Assembly: GCF_000755245.1 (NCBI RefSeq)
Contig: NZ_BBMP01000005.1
Span: 158,408-222,407 of the forward strand
Direction of reading: 5' to 3'
DNA: 64,000 nucleotides
DNA from: Halococcus sediminicola
Lineage (GTDB): Archaea; Halobacteriota; Halobacteria; Halobacteriales; Halococcaceae
Both the position numbers and the translations under genes were made by a program. Each line of letters starts with the position of its first letter. The stretch's first letter is position 1. This document shows, in pieces, positions 52,701-61,201 of the stretch. The notes beneath the pieces were generated by a model. That model saw only the letters and a list, made by a program, of their open reading frames with translations. It ran no database searches and had not been told where the DNA came from.

Positions 52701-52903
52701 CCGTCGAATACGGTGACGTCACCTTCATGTTGCCCGACAGAGATGGTGTTCCAAGTGCCCTTCAGGAAACTGCCGATGTCGAGCGAACACAGGTGAGTTT
52801 GACGTTGCGATCCGAGCAGGACTACACGAAGGTACAGGATCTGTTCGAGCAAATGCCGGACGAGGCGTCGAGCCTGAAAATCGAAATCAGCTTCCAGAAA
52901 TGA
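49706..52903 (+). CDS. large P-loop ATPase (BrxC/DUF6079/DUF499-like)
   Basis: About 1065 aa from MAETALSRTISDTVTLSREL at 49706; the frame is open far upstream to 49469 but overlaps the helicase gene there. The Walker A is HILYGPYGSGKSHQMVALYH near residue 82 and Walker B is TIAFFVDELEDWFDTLQ near residue 178. The arrangement of a GSGKSH loop with a downstream long helical body resembles BrxC/PglY-type and DUF499/DUF6079 ATPases of BREX-like systems. The C-terminal half contains several winged-helix-like repeats (RGEISVEEIYEQFLRDPELP, NNVADRFDSSVTEYMVRTFL). Its last codon overlaps the methyltransferase start (ATGA). Confidence 0.82.
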   Translation: MAETALSRTISDTVTLSRELREEGQIDGQVKLYNVDEDSEFESDANLFFERTLMSNGLREALTILRDSLTGDDPRGTHILYGPYGSGKSHQMVALYHCFDDPAAAADWASDSVEGFEAALPESATPITVAMQNEQYEHLWEPFFEALEYDPGSYDSGGYPDMQTIQDAVGDRTIAFFVDELEDWFDTLQGDRKSANQGFLQSLLESTALSDLELYTVVSVLREGSEVHNILNREQAVEVNMNNQVNKRDVLHHRLIEDTADSADEIVDGYYEAYEQSDHVDLPDDLLSDMHELYPFHPVLLDALETRYYADEGNQNTRGMIYLFSKVLLEMQDQTDLITHGDIDAIEFEDELAKINYERLNAATGDIKSRVNDDDVPHGRRILNTILLYSLKPSEGEGAEVSDIVLGAYQTDDLVSDVVLNLERLHGVAWHLHKLNGKYAIRDRQNPNALIRNAAVDVSETSAKAEIADYITAIFGSNAYPVGFRTNDMQDISDDREVKVVVKDDQWAQEEVKNVITNDGRGREWRNTLVFIQPSGEKAIESGTRYIDKARYIEGSRQVLADESLDDEIRGSIQDMKDQEEHELREELQLLYGEVLDGDDLLYEWEKVAPMDLDVYVLDEAELDASNIADSAAADPFDLQSHIWTIVEDLLGRRGEISVEEIYEQFLRDPELPIPGSANDVLNATVEALDDKPVLARDSGGFRDDLSGSSLDTVLVQQDDVDLWGVDDIEQELRQRFGSGMTALDIGDFELELVEDGEIWIDGDSHDVVMRAIGRLNREEQYAIVRGNEILNKPQSDAALRDVGSATVVGAAYLEDRIEEQVDDGDANLDTIIGEIRANESVFLPPDETESAVREAVNGFLMDDYVLEVSGRYLGSLGDRDPTSVTIVPTVSNRIGDQILEYIESLEAGDQFTVNNVADRFDSSVTEYMVRTFLLENIGKDDEPEYVVNTTGSDRASDWTPGYPFRKADADAETWHFEFNGDDVAAMRSKWRDTHQTGAVEYGDVTFMLPDRDGVPSALQETADVERTQVSLTLRSEQDYTKVQDLFEQMPDEASSLKIEISFQK

Positions 52904-55611
52904 GTCAAGATTCACAACAGACGGAGGAAAGTGTTCGAAAGAAACTGCCGATTGAGAACGGTTTCCCTATTGAACAACTCAATGATATAGCAGAAAAGGA
53001 GGGATATGGAGGCGCTCGCCAATGGTACCGCCCCATCTATACGATGCACAAGTGGTGGGCTCGTCGTCTTGGGAGCGTTTTCCGTTCCATTTCGCTTCAC
53101 GCTCTTTTGGATAACCCGAATGACGTAGAGGTATTTGATCCCAGCCAGAATGTTCAACTCAGTGACTATCAAACAGGCGATTTGGATATTCAAGAACTTA
53201 TAGATTCGGTTTCCCATGAGCGGCCTGACTCTCTTTGGTCTCTCTATCCAAAAGACGTTCAGATACAGGATAAAAAAATACTAGACCCATTTATGGGTGG
53301 TGGGACATCAATAGTAGAAGCGTCTAGGTTTGGTGTAGAATGTCATGGGCGTGATTTGAATCCTGTTGCTTGGTTTGTTACCAAGAAGGAGATGGATACT
53401 GGATCAACAGATGTTAATTCTCTTAAAAATGACTATAAAACGATAGAAGATTCCATTTCGGACAGGCTCAAAAGTTATTATAAGACTCCTTGTCCGAATC
53501 ACTCAGAAGATCACGATGCTGATGTAATGAACAGTTTCTGGGCCAAACAGATAGACTGCGTCTCTTGCAATGAAACGGTCTCACTATTTGGGGACTATCG
53601 GGTTGCAAAAGGACGATATGAGAATGACGATAAATATCACATATTCTGCCCGGACTGTGAATCGATTGTTCTAATTGAGGATTGGCAAAGCGAGTCTACT
53701 TGTGGGGACTGTGGGCATACATTTGTTCCGAAGGAAGGGACGGTTAGTGGAAGCAAATACACTTGCAGGAATTGTGGCCAGAAGTATGGAATTACAGATG
53801 CAATAGAAGAACAGGGTGGATATGATCTCAAATATTATGCAATCGAATACCACTGTGCTACGTGTGACGATCAGCACGGTTACGACAAGTCTGAGGTGAA
53901 AGGTTATCGGCCAGTGAGAGAAGAAGACAGAGAGCTCTTCAGGAAGGCCAAAGAGGAGTGGGAATCAAGCCCAGAACTACACGAATATGTGCCCTCCGAA
54001 GACATTCCGGAAGGACATATGACGGCTGTTCGGAATCCTCTATTTGATCACGGTTATGAAAAATGGGCTGATATGTTCAATGAACGTCAGCTACTTTGTC
54101 TCAGCACACTTCTCTGTGAAATTGATGGTCTGGAGAATCAGAACTCAAAGGAATTCCTATTATTAGCGCTAACAGACTGTCTACGAAGGAACACGATGAT
54201 GATTGGCTACAGCCAAGTGGCCAATCAGGTAAGTGATCTGTTTAGAACGAATGCATTTGATCCTCCAACACGTCCTACTGAAAGTAATGTTTGGGGTGCT
54301 GAATATGGTACAGGAACCTTTGAATCGACGTGGGAAATGGTGATCCGAGGCGTCGAATGGGGGAACGCTCCCACAGAGAGATATATTGAATACCCAGATT
54401 CAGATGAGTATCCCCGAGTACCAAGGAATAGTTCACTCAGTTCACCTGAGACAACTGAGACCGAGACGTTCAGCCACGCTGTTGGCGAAAACGTCAGCCC
54501 AGAAGATATCAAACAGGGTGATATCCGAGATGTTGATGCTGAGAACGAGTACGACGCGATACTCACCGATCCGCCATACTATGATAACATCATTTATTCA
54601 GAAATATCTGATTTCTTTTATGTTTGGCAAAAGATACTCCTCGAAGAGGAGTACGAGTGGTTTGAGGGAGATCGGACTCCGAATGAGGAAAGTATCGTTG
54701 CGAATCCTTTCCTCGGTAAAGACGAAGAATCATTCGAAGCGGAACTAAATCAGGCGTTTTCAGTCCTACATACTGCACTAAAGCAGGATGGTGTTCTCGC
54801 ATTCACGTATCATCATAGTGATTCAGAGTCGTGGGGAGAACTATTGGAATCCCTTTGTGACTCTGGTTTCGAGGTGACTGCTACGTATCCAATAACTGCA
54901 GATATTAGCAAATTCATTGAGGGTGAAGCTGTTTCTTTCGACATTGTTGTCGTCGCTCGCCCAGTCGGTGAAATAGAGCCATCCTCGTGGAACTCCCTCC
55001 GCCGCGATATCTACCGCACGGCCCGCCGAACCCGCAAACAACTCGAAGAGAACCGTGACCTCTCCCGCGGCGACATCGGCGTGATGGAGATGGGCGCGTG
55101 TTTCCGCGAGTACTCGAAGCACCACGGGAAGGTGCAGCGCGACGGCGAAATCATGTCCGCGAAGGAGGTCGTCCAAGAGATCTACGGCATCATCCAGGAG
55201 GCCAGTGACATTGGCGTCGAAGACGTGTTTATCGACTTGCTCGACACGTCGAACGTCTCCTACGACGACGTGAACAAGCTCTCTCGCGGGACAAACGCCA
55301 AACCAGAAGAACTCAAGGAAACGCGTCTCTACAACCAGGACGACGGCTTCGAACTCGGAACGTGGGATAACGAGAAGCGCCAGGCGTACATCCAAGAGCG
55401 CGTCAACGGCGACGGCGGCGACCACCTCTCGAACCTTGACAAGCTCCAGTTCCTCCGCTACCGCTACGAGAAGGGGCAGGCTGTGCAGAACTACGTTGAG
55501 AAATGGGACATCGATGACGACCTGCGCGAACTCGCCGGGCGGCTCGCCGACGTGACCGGCGACGATACCTATACCCGAGTGCTCGGCGACCGCGACATTA
55601 CGAGTTACTAA
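52900..55611 (+). CDS. DUF1156-type DNA methyltransferase
   Basis: A 903-aa adenine-type methyltransferase. The N-terminal DUF1156 segment includes YTMHKWWARRLGSVFRSI. Motif I (SAM site) is DPFMGGGTSIVEAS near residue 128 and motif IV is ILTDPPYYDNI near residue 557 (DPPY). Between them lie five or more CxxC knuckles (for example CPDC, CGDCGHTF, CRNCGQKY, CATC), presumably zinc ribbons. Codon use changes from AT-rich to the GC-rich haloarchaeal style near 54955, residue about 685. It probably marks host DNA for the adjacent ATPase/helicase defence genes; the last 220 residues (GDIGVMEMGACFREYSKHHG) are strongly helical. Confidence 0.9.
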   Translation: MSQDSQQTEESVRKKLPIENGFPIEQLNDIAEKEGYGGARQWYRPIYTMHKWWARRLGSVFRSISLHALLDNPNDVEVFDPSQNVQLSDYQTGDLDIQELIDSVSHERPDSLWSLYPKDVQIQDKKILDPFMGGGTSIVEASRFGVECHGRDLNPVAWFVTKKEMDTGSTDVNSLKNDYKTIEDSISDRLKSYYKTPCPNHSEDHDADVMNSFWAKQIDCVSCNETVSLFGDYRVAKGRYENDDKYHIFCPDCESIVLIEDWQSESTCGDCGHTFVPKEGTVSGSKYTCRNCGQKYGITDAIEEQGGYDLKYYAIEYHCATCDDQHGYDKSEVKGYRPVREEDRELFRKAKEEWESSPELHEYVPSEDIPEGHMTAVRNPLFDHGYEKWADMFNERQLLCLSTLLCEIDGLENQNSKEFLLLALTDCLRRNTMMIGYSQVANQVSDLFRTNAFDPPTRPTESNVWGAEYGTGTFESTWEMVIRGVEWGNAPTERYIEYPDSDEYPRVPRNSSLSSPETTETETFSHAVGENVSPEDIKQGDIRDVDAENEYDAILTDPPYYDNIIYSEISDFFYVWQKILLEEEYEWFEGDRTPNEESIVANPFLGKDEESFEAELNQAFSVLHTALKQDGVLAFTYHHSDSESWGELLESLCDSGFEVTATYPITADISKFIEGEAVSFDIVVVARPVGEIEPSSWNSLRRDIYRTARRTRKQLEENRDLSRGDIGVMEMGACFREYSKHHGKVQRDGEIMSAKEVVQEIYGIIQEASDIGVEDVFIDLLDTSNVSYDDVNKLSRGTNAKPEELKETRLYNQDDGFELGTWDNEKRQAYIQERVNGDGGDHLSNLDKLQFLRYRYEKGQAVQNYVEKWDIDDDLRELAGRLADVTGDDTYTRVLGDRDITSY

Positions 55612-55613
55612 GC

Positions 55614-55994
55614 ATGGCAGGTCCAGGCCAAATCCCCGGATACAACCTCATCATCGAAGGAGAGTACGAGACGTTCGACCATCAGATGCCGGTTGAGGAA
55701 TTCATTCAGTGTCTCCAGAAGGATACTGTTCCTGATCAGGTGAGTGTCGTCGGACTCGGAGAGGCCTACCAAGATGGCGACAAAGCGCGTGAACTATCCG
55801 ATGAGATGGATAGCCGAGCGAACGATCTCGAATACCAGAATCCAACAGTACAATTCATCATCGAAGGCTCGTTCCACCGCCAAGGCAAAACCTACGACCT
55901 TCGCTACAAGGACGAACTCTACTCGCTACAGGACGTCTTTGGTCCGCAACTTGAGCGAAAAGAGCAGGGGGACTGGTTGGTAGCTCCGTTCTGA
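55614..55994 (+). CDS. 126-aa small protein of the methyltransferase operon
   Basis: MAGPGQIPGYNLIIEGEYET begins a short alpha/beta protein (MPVEEFIQCLQKDTVPDQVS, QFIIEGSFHRQGKTYDLRYK). It starts two bases after the methyltransferase stop, so it shares the transcript. No family was recognised. A stabilising or specificity subunit, or an unrelated passenger, are the options. It converges with the mcrC gene 45 bases downstream. Confidence 0.65.
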   Translation: MAGPGQIPGYNLIIEGEYETFDHQMPVEEFIQCLQKDTVPDQVSVVGLGEAYQDGDKARELSDEMDSRANDLEYQNPTVQFIIEGSFHRQGKTYDLRYKDELYSLQDVFGPQLERKEQGDWLVAPF

Positions 55995-56039
55995 AACAGG
56001 ACGATGTAGTCGGGGCACGGATCGATCCCGAATGCTTGT

Positions 56040-57791
56040 TCACAGCAGCTTCAAGGGCCCTTCTTTCTCTACGTCTCTGCTCGTCTCTTCGACAAAATAG
56101 AGATCTACCGATTCCTCACCGTTCTCACGGCGAAACACAGGTACGCAGGTTGTCGTAGACGATGGTCGGCTCTCGCATCGCACTTTGATTTGTTCGCGGA
56201 GCCACTCTCCGTTCTGCTCCAACCCGTTTCGGTTGTTGACCTCTATTGAAAGTTCGTCGGCAGCTCGCTTGAGGACTCGGAGTGTGAACAGCCGTATGTT
56301 CCCGAAATCGAATGGGCCATTCGGGTCGGCAATCCGGTCGAGAGCACTCTCGCTCACTCCATCGAGGCAGAGAGCGTTCTCGCTGACCGCTCGGGATACT
56401 TCGAGCGTAGGGTACTCTTCAGCAAGCACTCGATGGATGAACTCGTGAACTGCCTTATTGTAAGTATCGAGCGAGAACTCCTCAGCGGGTGAGATCACCT
56501 GTAGCTCTGCGTTCGTCTGAACGACTTGTCTCTGCACGGGTTCTAAGAGTGGACAGAGAAAGCCGAGTCGGTCAGTATTGAGAAGATACGCATAACTGAA
56601 CAACCGTGACCGGGCCGAAGAGTCGGTTACTGGACTGTGCCCTTCGGCGTAGTACTTCGAGTCAAGCACCGCTATCGTGTCGTCGCCCCGCTCGATGGCG
56701 TGGTCGGGCTGGTGGTAGATATTCGTCTCACCCTCGAACGGTTCGACTTTCGGTGAACGGGTCGCTGAGACGTTCGTCGTCGTCTCAAGCACGTCATATT
56801 CTTGGATACGCTCAAGCTGAGAGGAAATGACGACCTGAGAGTATTGCTCGAACAGCGACTCCATGTTCAGTACGTAGTCGATAGAGAGTTCCTGCGCTCC
56901 ACCACTCATTGGCGTTCCAATCGAGGAGGAGATGATCGCCTTCGCAACGTCGACAGCACGTTCGTAGTAGTGGCGCTGTTTGGGGAGATCGTTCAACAGG
57001 AACGCACGGTACTCCGGCAAGCGTCGAATGTCACTCGTGACGCCCAACTGTTCGAGGTGGTCGACCTCGCGTTGAATCTGGGAGAAGATGTGCCGATATG
57101 CCGGGTAATCGTACTGTTCGGAGTGCTCGCGGAACAACTGGAGCAGAATCGTCCCCGCATAGTGTAGCAACGAATTCACGGGGTTGTCGTGCTCGATCTC
57201 GTTGACCACACAGTGCTGGGCGAGACGGCCTTCAGCGTGGTTGACGAGAGTCTGACCGACATCAATCCGACCGCGTGGTTCTTCGAGATCAACGCGCTGG
57301 GTAACCACATCCCGAACGAATCCTCGGCGGTGGATTGTCTCGATTCCTTGGAGGTAGTTCGTAGCGAGAATTGGGAAGATGTCTTCGAGGTCAATGTCGT
57401 CCGCGAGGAAGCGCTCGATGGGGACACCGTGGTAGTCGACCGTGCGCCCGCGGTTGTACACCGCCAGCAGCATATCGAGGACGGACTGCCACGGCAGTTT
57501 GGGTTTGATATTGAGCTTGGCTTCAGCAGTGAGACTGATCCGCCCGACGACATCGTTGGCTGATACCTGTATTTCTGTACCGCTGACGGTCACTTCGACG
57601 ACTTCGATAGCGTCTCGATCATCGAGCGGGCGCTGTGTCTTGATGAACGTGTTCGCTGACTCTTCGTCGAATTGTGCCTGCCGAAGACGATCCGTGATTG
57701 TCTCTGGACACTCCTCAATGACGATCTCGCCGTGCTCGGGGATGTCGAAAGTGTCTGGCCCGTAGGTGTATCTGTCCGGAGCGGTGCTCAT
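56040..57791 (-). CDS. mcrC: McrC-like restriction nuclease subunit
   Basis: A 583-aa protein of the McrC family: an N-terminal beta-rich region (ITVSG-type, EVTVSGTEIQVSANDVVGRI), the conserved LPWQSVLDMLLAVYNRGRTVDYHG, and a C-terminal PD-(D/E)XK nuclease core with YHQPDHAIERGDDTIAVLD followed by SKYY, then LFSYAYLLNTDRLGFL. McrC supplies the cutting activity of the methylation-dependent McrBC machine and needs the McrB GTPase motor. It overlaps the mcrB stop by four bases (ATGA). The protein is longer than E. coli McrC, a normal range for archaeal forms. Confidence 0.88.
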   Translation of the reverse strand: MSTAPDRYTYGPDTFDIPEHGEIVIEECPETITDRLRQAQFDEESANTFIKTQRPLDDRDAIEVVEVTVSGTEIQVSANDVVGRISLTAEAKLNIKPKLPWQSVLDMLLAVYNRGRTVDYHGVPIERFLADDIDLEDIFPILATNYLQGIETIHRRGFVRDVVTQRVDLEEPRGRIDVGQTLVNHAEGRLAQHCVVNEIEHDNPVNSLLHYAGTILLQLFREHSEQYDYPAYRHIFSQIQREVDHLEQLGVTSDIRRLPEYRAFLLNDLPKQRHYYERAVDVAKAIISSSIGTPMSGGAQELSIDYVLNMESLFEQYSQVVISSQLERIQEYDVLETTTNVSATRSPKVEPFEGETNIYHQPDHAIERGDDTIAVLDSKYYAEGHSPVTDSSARSRLFSYAYLLNTDRLGFLCPLLEPVQRQVVQTNAELQVISPAEEFSLDTYNKAVHEFIHRVLAEEYPTLEVSRAVSENALCLDGVSESALDRIADPNGPFDFGNIRLFTLRVLKRAADELSIEVNNRNGLEQNGEWLREQIKVRCESRPSSTTTCVPVFRRENGEESVDLYFVEETSRDVEKEGPLKLL

Positions 57792-59038
57792 GTCCCCATG
57801 CGGCGTTGCTCTTCTTCGACTTGGCGTGCCGCCAAATCCGCTGCTGGCGCGAGGTTGTAGTCCTCGAACTCTTCATCGAGGGCATTGTAGTGTTCCTTGA
57901 TTTGCTCGATCTGTGGGTATGCTGCTGCGTTCAGCAATCGTGGGACAATGTAGGTCCGGAATGCTTGTCCGATCGCTTCTCCCGGATCGTCCATATAGAG
58001 CTTATCGTCCTGAAGTGCTTTACCGAGAAAGACAGCGATATCGCGATAGTGCATCGGCCCGAACCGCATGATCGACCCGCGGGTGGAGGTACGCGACCCC
58101 TCGTTGATGCCCCGATAGTCCTGCTCGAATAGTTCGAACAGGGTATCCTCGTCGATCAACGGAATGTCGCCAAGGAATTGATCGATCCAGTCGTTGAACA
58201 GCGTCGCACGGTTGTCCTCGCTGTATTCGTCGATCTCGATCATAGCGAAGCGTCGTGTGATAGCGTTATCGAGCTCGTTGACGGTTCGATCGGACATGTT
58301 CATCGTACAGATAATACTCACCCGTGGATCGAGCTCGATCGGATCACCGTCGTCCGTCTCGATGAGGGTTTGGTGACGATTTTCGATAGCTGTGTAGAGT
58401 GGGCCGAAGATTTGTGAGATGTCCGCTCGGGTTATCTCATCGATAATCACCGAGTAGTCGATGTCGTATTCCTGGGCTTTCTTGGCCGCATCCGTCACAC
58501 AGCCGAGCTCTGTACGGTAATTGAGTCGCCCTCCGACGCCACTATGTGAGAGATCCGGTCCGATTCCGCCGATGATTTCTTTGGCTGTCCACGACGGATC
58601 GGCCGTGCTTAGCGTGTAAGTGGTACTCTGATCCAAAGCAAGCTGCTTAGCAAATGTCGTCTTGCCGGTCCCAGTTGGACCGTAGAGTACGACTGGTTTT
58701 CCCACCTGCAAGGCAGTGACGGCGTTTTTGTAGGCAGTTTCAGGGACGAGAACGTCGCTCGGGGTATTGTCTTGGCGAGTGCTGACGAGCTGCTTGAGAT
58801 CGTGCGAAGCTTTTGGGGATCTTAGAATAGCACGTCGGATTTGTCCAATACCTCGCTCACCCTCGTGGTAGACATCGAGTTTCTGTTCCCGGATAAGGTA
58901 GTTTAAGACTTCATCGCTTTCGGCATCCTTGATTGCACTGACGACCTTGTTCGAGACTTCACGGAGAACGCTCAGTTCATTCTGGGCGTCCTCTACCGTA
59001 TAACTACTTGTCGAGGAGCTCATTTTGACGAGATTCAT
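57788..59038 (-). CDS. mcrB: McrB-like AAA+ motor protein
   Basis: A 416-aa AAA+ protein; a second start at 59023 (MSSSTSSYTVEDAQNELSVL) is equally possible. Walker A is VLYGPTGTGKTTFAKQ, Walker B is YSVIIDEITRADISQIFG, and the sensor 1 segment is VSIICTMNMSDRTVNELD with RRFAMIEID. The McrB family is GTP-driven and feeds DNA to McrC. There is no large N-terminal DNA-binding domain beyond about 100 helical residues, so modified-base recognition must come from this short part or another protein. It overlaps mcrC (ATGA), so both are translated together. Confidence 0.9.
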   Translation of the reverse strand: MNLVKMSSSTSSYTVEDAQNELSVLREVSNKVVSAIKDAESDEVLNYLIREQKLDVYHEGERGIGQIRRAILRSPKASHDLKQLVSTRQDNTPSDVLVPETAYKNAVTALQVGKPVVLYGPTGTGKTTFAKQLALDQSTTYTLSTADPSWTAKEIIGGIGPDLSHSGVGGRLNYRTELGCVTDAAKKAQEYDIDYSVIIDEITRADISQIFGPLYTAIENRHQTLIETDDGDPIELDPRVSIICTMNMSDRTVNELDNAITRRFAMIEIDEYSEDNRATLFNDWIDQFLGDIPLIDEDTLFELFEQDYRGINEGSRTSTRGSIMRFGPMHYRDIAVFLGKALQDDKLYMDDPGEAIGQAFRTYIVPRLLNAAAYPQIEQIKEHYNALDEEFEDYNLAPAADLAARQVEEEQRRMGT

Positions 59039-59220
59039 AGCCTACGCACTAAACTCTATCCAGTAGAGAACGGACCGCTTCTGAATGAGTTCGGCCATGT
59101 CACTCTCCTCTTTCGACCAACCGAATACGAATGGGCCAAGCAAGAATGGGCACGATGTGTCGAAATGACCACCAACCCTGTAGAACATCTGTTTCTATAC
59201 AACACGTTGGATGCCAGATA

Positions 59221-60174
59221 TTACTCTAGAAACAGTTCTGCGATGATATCGGGATGCTCGGACAATTTTTCTTTGATTTCCGGGCCGGACCAGATTCGGA
59301 GATAGTGAACGCTTTTGGATTGTAGGGTCCCTGCCTCAAATTCGGATTCCAGATCACCACTCGTTTTTACAGTCCCAATAATCACACCACGGCAATCGTG
59401 TCGCTCTGCCTTTCGGCATGATTTTTCTACTTGTCTATCATTTATCGCGCTGCCCTCATTGTTGAACTTGGCTTGAACCAATACTCTGGTTTCACGTCCT
59501 CCAAGATCGATTGAGCAGAACCCATCTTTCCCTTGGTCAGGCCCACTTCCTCCCCATTTTCCGTTAAAATAATCCCCATCTCTTTTCATAAGTCGAAAAA
59601 GAATTTTCTCAAAATCGCCACCTTCCGGATCCAACCGATCCCAGTCTACAAGGCGTTTTCTTTTTTCGTTGATATTTTCTATAAAATCTTTGCGTGATGT
59701 CTCATCAACGAATTCTGGCAATTTTTCTAAAGGTAATACAATCGTGCTGCCTGCTCTGTCGGAGAAAACCATGTCGTTTTCGTCAGGGACGAATACTATC
59801 GACTTATAAGGAAGCGTGGCTGTCTCAATCGATGATGATGATTCCTTGAGAAAAAGATCATAATCCTCCTCTATTTTCAGATCTAACTGGGAATCTACTA
59901 TCACCCGATATCCTTTCTTTTCTTCGATCGAATCTGCCGATTGTTGTGTTTGCAAACATATCTTTTCACCTGGAGAGATAGTGTGCCAGTTATTGCAAGT
60001 TCCGCACTTGAATCTGACCACTTTCTTTATCCAATCTGTTTGTTCGCAAAAATCTAATTGTTCTTCGTTTATATCCTCTTGCTCAATAAATCCGCCATGT
60101 AGACCTAGCTCTAGAATAGAAAGAGTAACTGAGGGAGATGAAAGGTTCTCCTTAGATATTTGCATTGTTGACAT
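59221..60174 (-). CDS. PD-(D/E)XK nuclease-like protein with zinc knuckle
   Basis: A 317-aa AT-rich gene. An N-terminal CGTCNNWH knuckle (about residue 57) is present, and the nuclease-like core is FEKILFRLMKRDGDYFNGKW, then GPDQGKDGFCSIDLGG and VLVQAKFNNEG, following the E...D...QxK order of Mrr-like restriction enzymes. The C-terminal strand-helix pattern (CRGVIIGTVKTSGDLESEFE) also fits that fold. It starts inside the end of the upstream gene (23-base overlap), so both form one operon. The partner gene has no known family, which makes the pair a candidate new defence unit. Confidence 0.78.
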   Translation of the reverse strand: MSTMQISKENLSSPSVTLSILELGLHGGFIEQEDINEEQLDFCEQTDWIKKVVRFKCGTCNNWHTISPGEKICLQTQQSADSIEEKKGYRVIVDSQLDLKIEEDYDLFLKESSSSIETATLPYKSIVFVPDENDMVFSDRAGSTIVLPLEKLPEFVDETSRKDFIENINEKRKRLVDWDRLDPEGGDFEKILFRLMKRDGDYFNGKWGGSGPDQGKDGFCSIDLGGRETRVLVQAKFNNEGSAINDRQVEKSCRKAERHDCRGVIIGTVKTSGDLESEFEAGTLQSKSVHYLRIWSGPEIKEKLSEHPDIIAELFLE

Positions 60175-61201
60175 TATTCCAAATGAACTCGGATATTTGT
60201 CGGTGTTTGTCCGGCGTTATTTTTTGGTCAAAAATCCTGTATGAGTTATCATCCGCTGACAACTGGAAACTGATACGGCCAATCGTATCTGAGTTGAATA
60301 CCATGTTTCCATAGTTGTGCGGGCGATGATTCGGATATTCATCATCGTCCCGGACATCCGAGTCAGATGTCCAACTTGACTCCGCAGTCCCATCTTTACT
60401 GGCATGAGGGATAGTCATGAAATCTGGATGATTCATGAAATATCTAATTATGGAATCGGTGATATCCAAATCATCCGATTCTGCGTTCAATACGGTTTCA
60501 TTACCAAAAATCCGCTCAATGTAGTTGAGCACTTTTTCACGATCCTTATGGCGGTCATTTCTCCCGCGAAGTTCGATCACACCATCATCAAGATGTAATC
60601 GGCAATCAAGCTTTCTTATATCAGGGAAGTTTACAAATTCTCCCATCCTTTCATGGAATACTTTATCTTCCTTAGCCTTAATCCAAAATTCAAAATAAAT
60701 GTGGTTTTTATCCTCAAAATGTATAAACCGAACTTGAGGATGTTCCTCTAAAACATCCCAAATGTTTCTTCCTACCTCGGAGAGCGCTGCCTCAGCGCCT
60801 TCCCCGCCTTCTTCGATCATCCGGTTTCTCAGCTGTTCTACAGTATGTTGCCCATTTTGTAAGATAGTAGCTATTTCATGATCTTCGTTGAAGGAACACG
60901 GAATTGGGTGGGTTTCTAAGTTTGAATTCCCCATAGCAACAGAGTAGTATAGCAATTCACGATATGATCTCTCCATCAATTCCTCTTCACTTACAACCTC
61001 ACTATTCTCTTTAAGATACTCCCAATGATCTCGCCCTTCCTTCATCTGGAGTCGTAGTATATCCTTCCCTTCGTTAATCAGTTCCTCAACAGTATTTTCA
61101 GTATAATCTTCATGCATAGAGGTCACGTCTTCGAACTGGCGAAGAGGAAGACAACCCTTAAGATAGGAAATTTGTTCATCTACTCCCAGATCACGGAACA
61201 T
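60152..61201 (-). CDS. unknown AT-rich protein coupled to the nuclease
   Basis: A 349-aa protein, MFRDLGVDEQISYLKGCLPL onwards. The N-terminal half is helical (MQMKEGRD-like: LRLQMKEGRDHWEYLKENSE), the C-terminal half is mixed alpha/beta (VRFIHFEDKNHIYFEFWIKA, LHLDDGVIELRGRNDRHKDR). I recognise no domain and no catalytic motif. It overlaps the nuclease-like gene by 23 bases and shares its low GC content, so both likely arrived together. It may serve as the sensor or regulator of the nuclease. Confidence 0.65.
   Translation of the reverse strand: MFRDLGVDEQISYLKGCLPLRQFEDVTSMHEDYTENTVEELINEGKDILRLQMKEGRDHWEYLKENSEVVSEEELMERSYRELLYYSVAMGNSNLETHPIPCSFNEDHEIATILQNGQHTVEQLRNRMIEEGGEGAEAALSEVGRNIWDVLEEHPQVRFIHFEDKNHIYFEFWIKAKEDKVFHERMGEFVNFPDIRKLDCRLHLDDGVIELRGRNDRHKDREKVLNYIERIFGNETVLNAESDDLDITDSIIRYFMNHPDFMTIPHASKDGTAESSWTSDSDVRDDDEYPNHRPHNYGNMVFNSDTIGRISFQLSADDNSYRIFDQKITPDKHRQISEFIWNNVNNANI

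Noticed and set aside
46618..55994. classification as standard BREX or DISARM
   Set aside because: No PglZ, BrxL, PLD or DUF1998 gene is visible within the cluster, so naming it as a known type would overstate the evidence.
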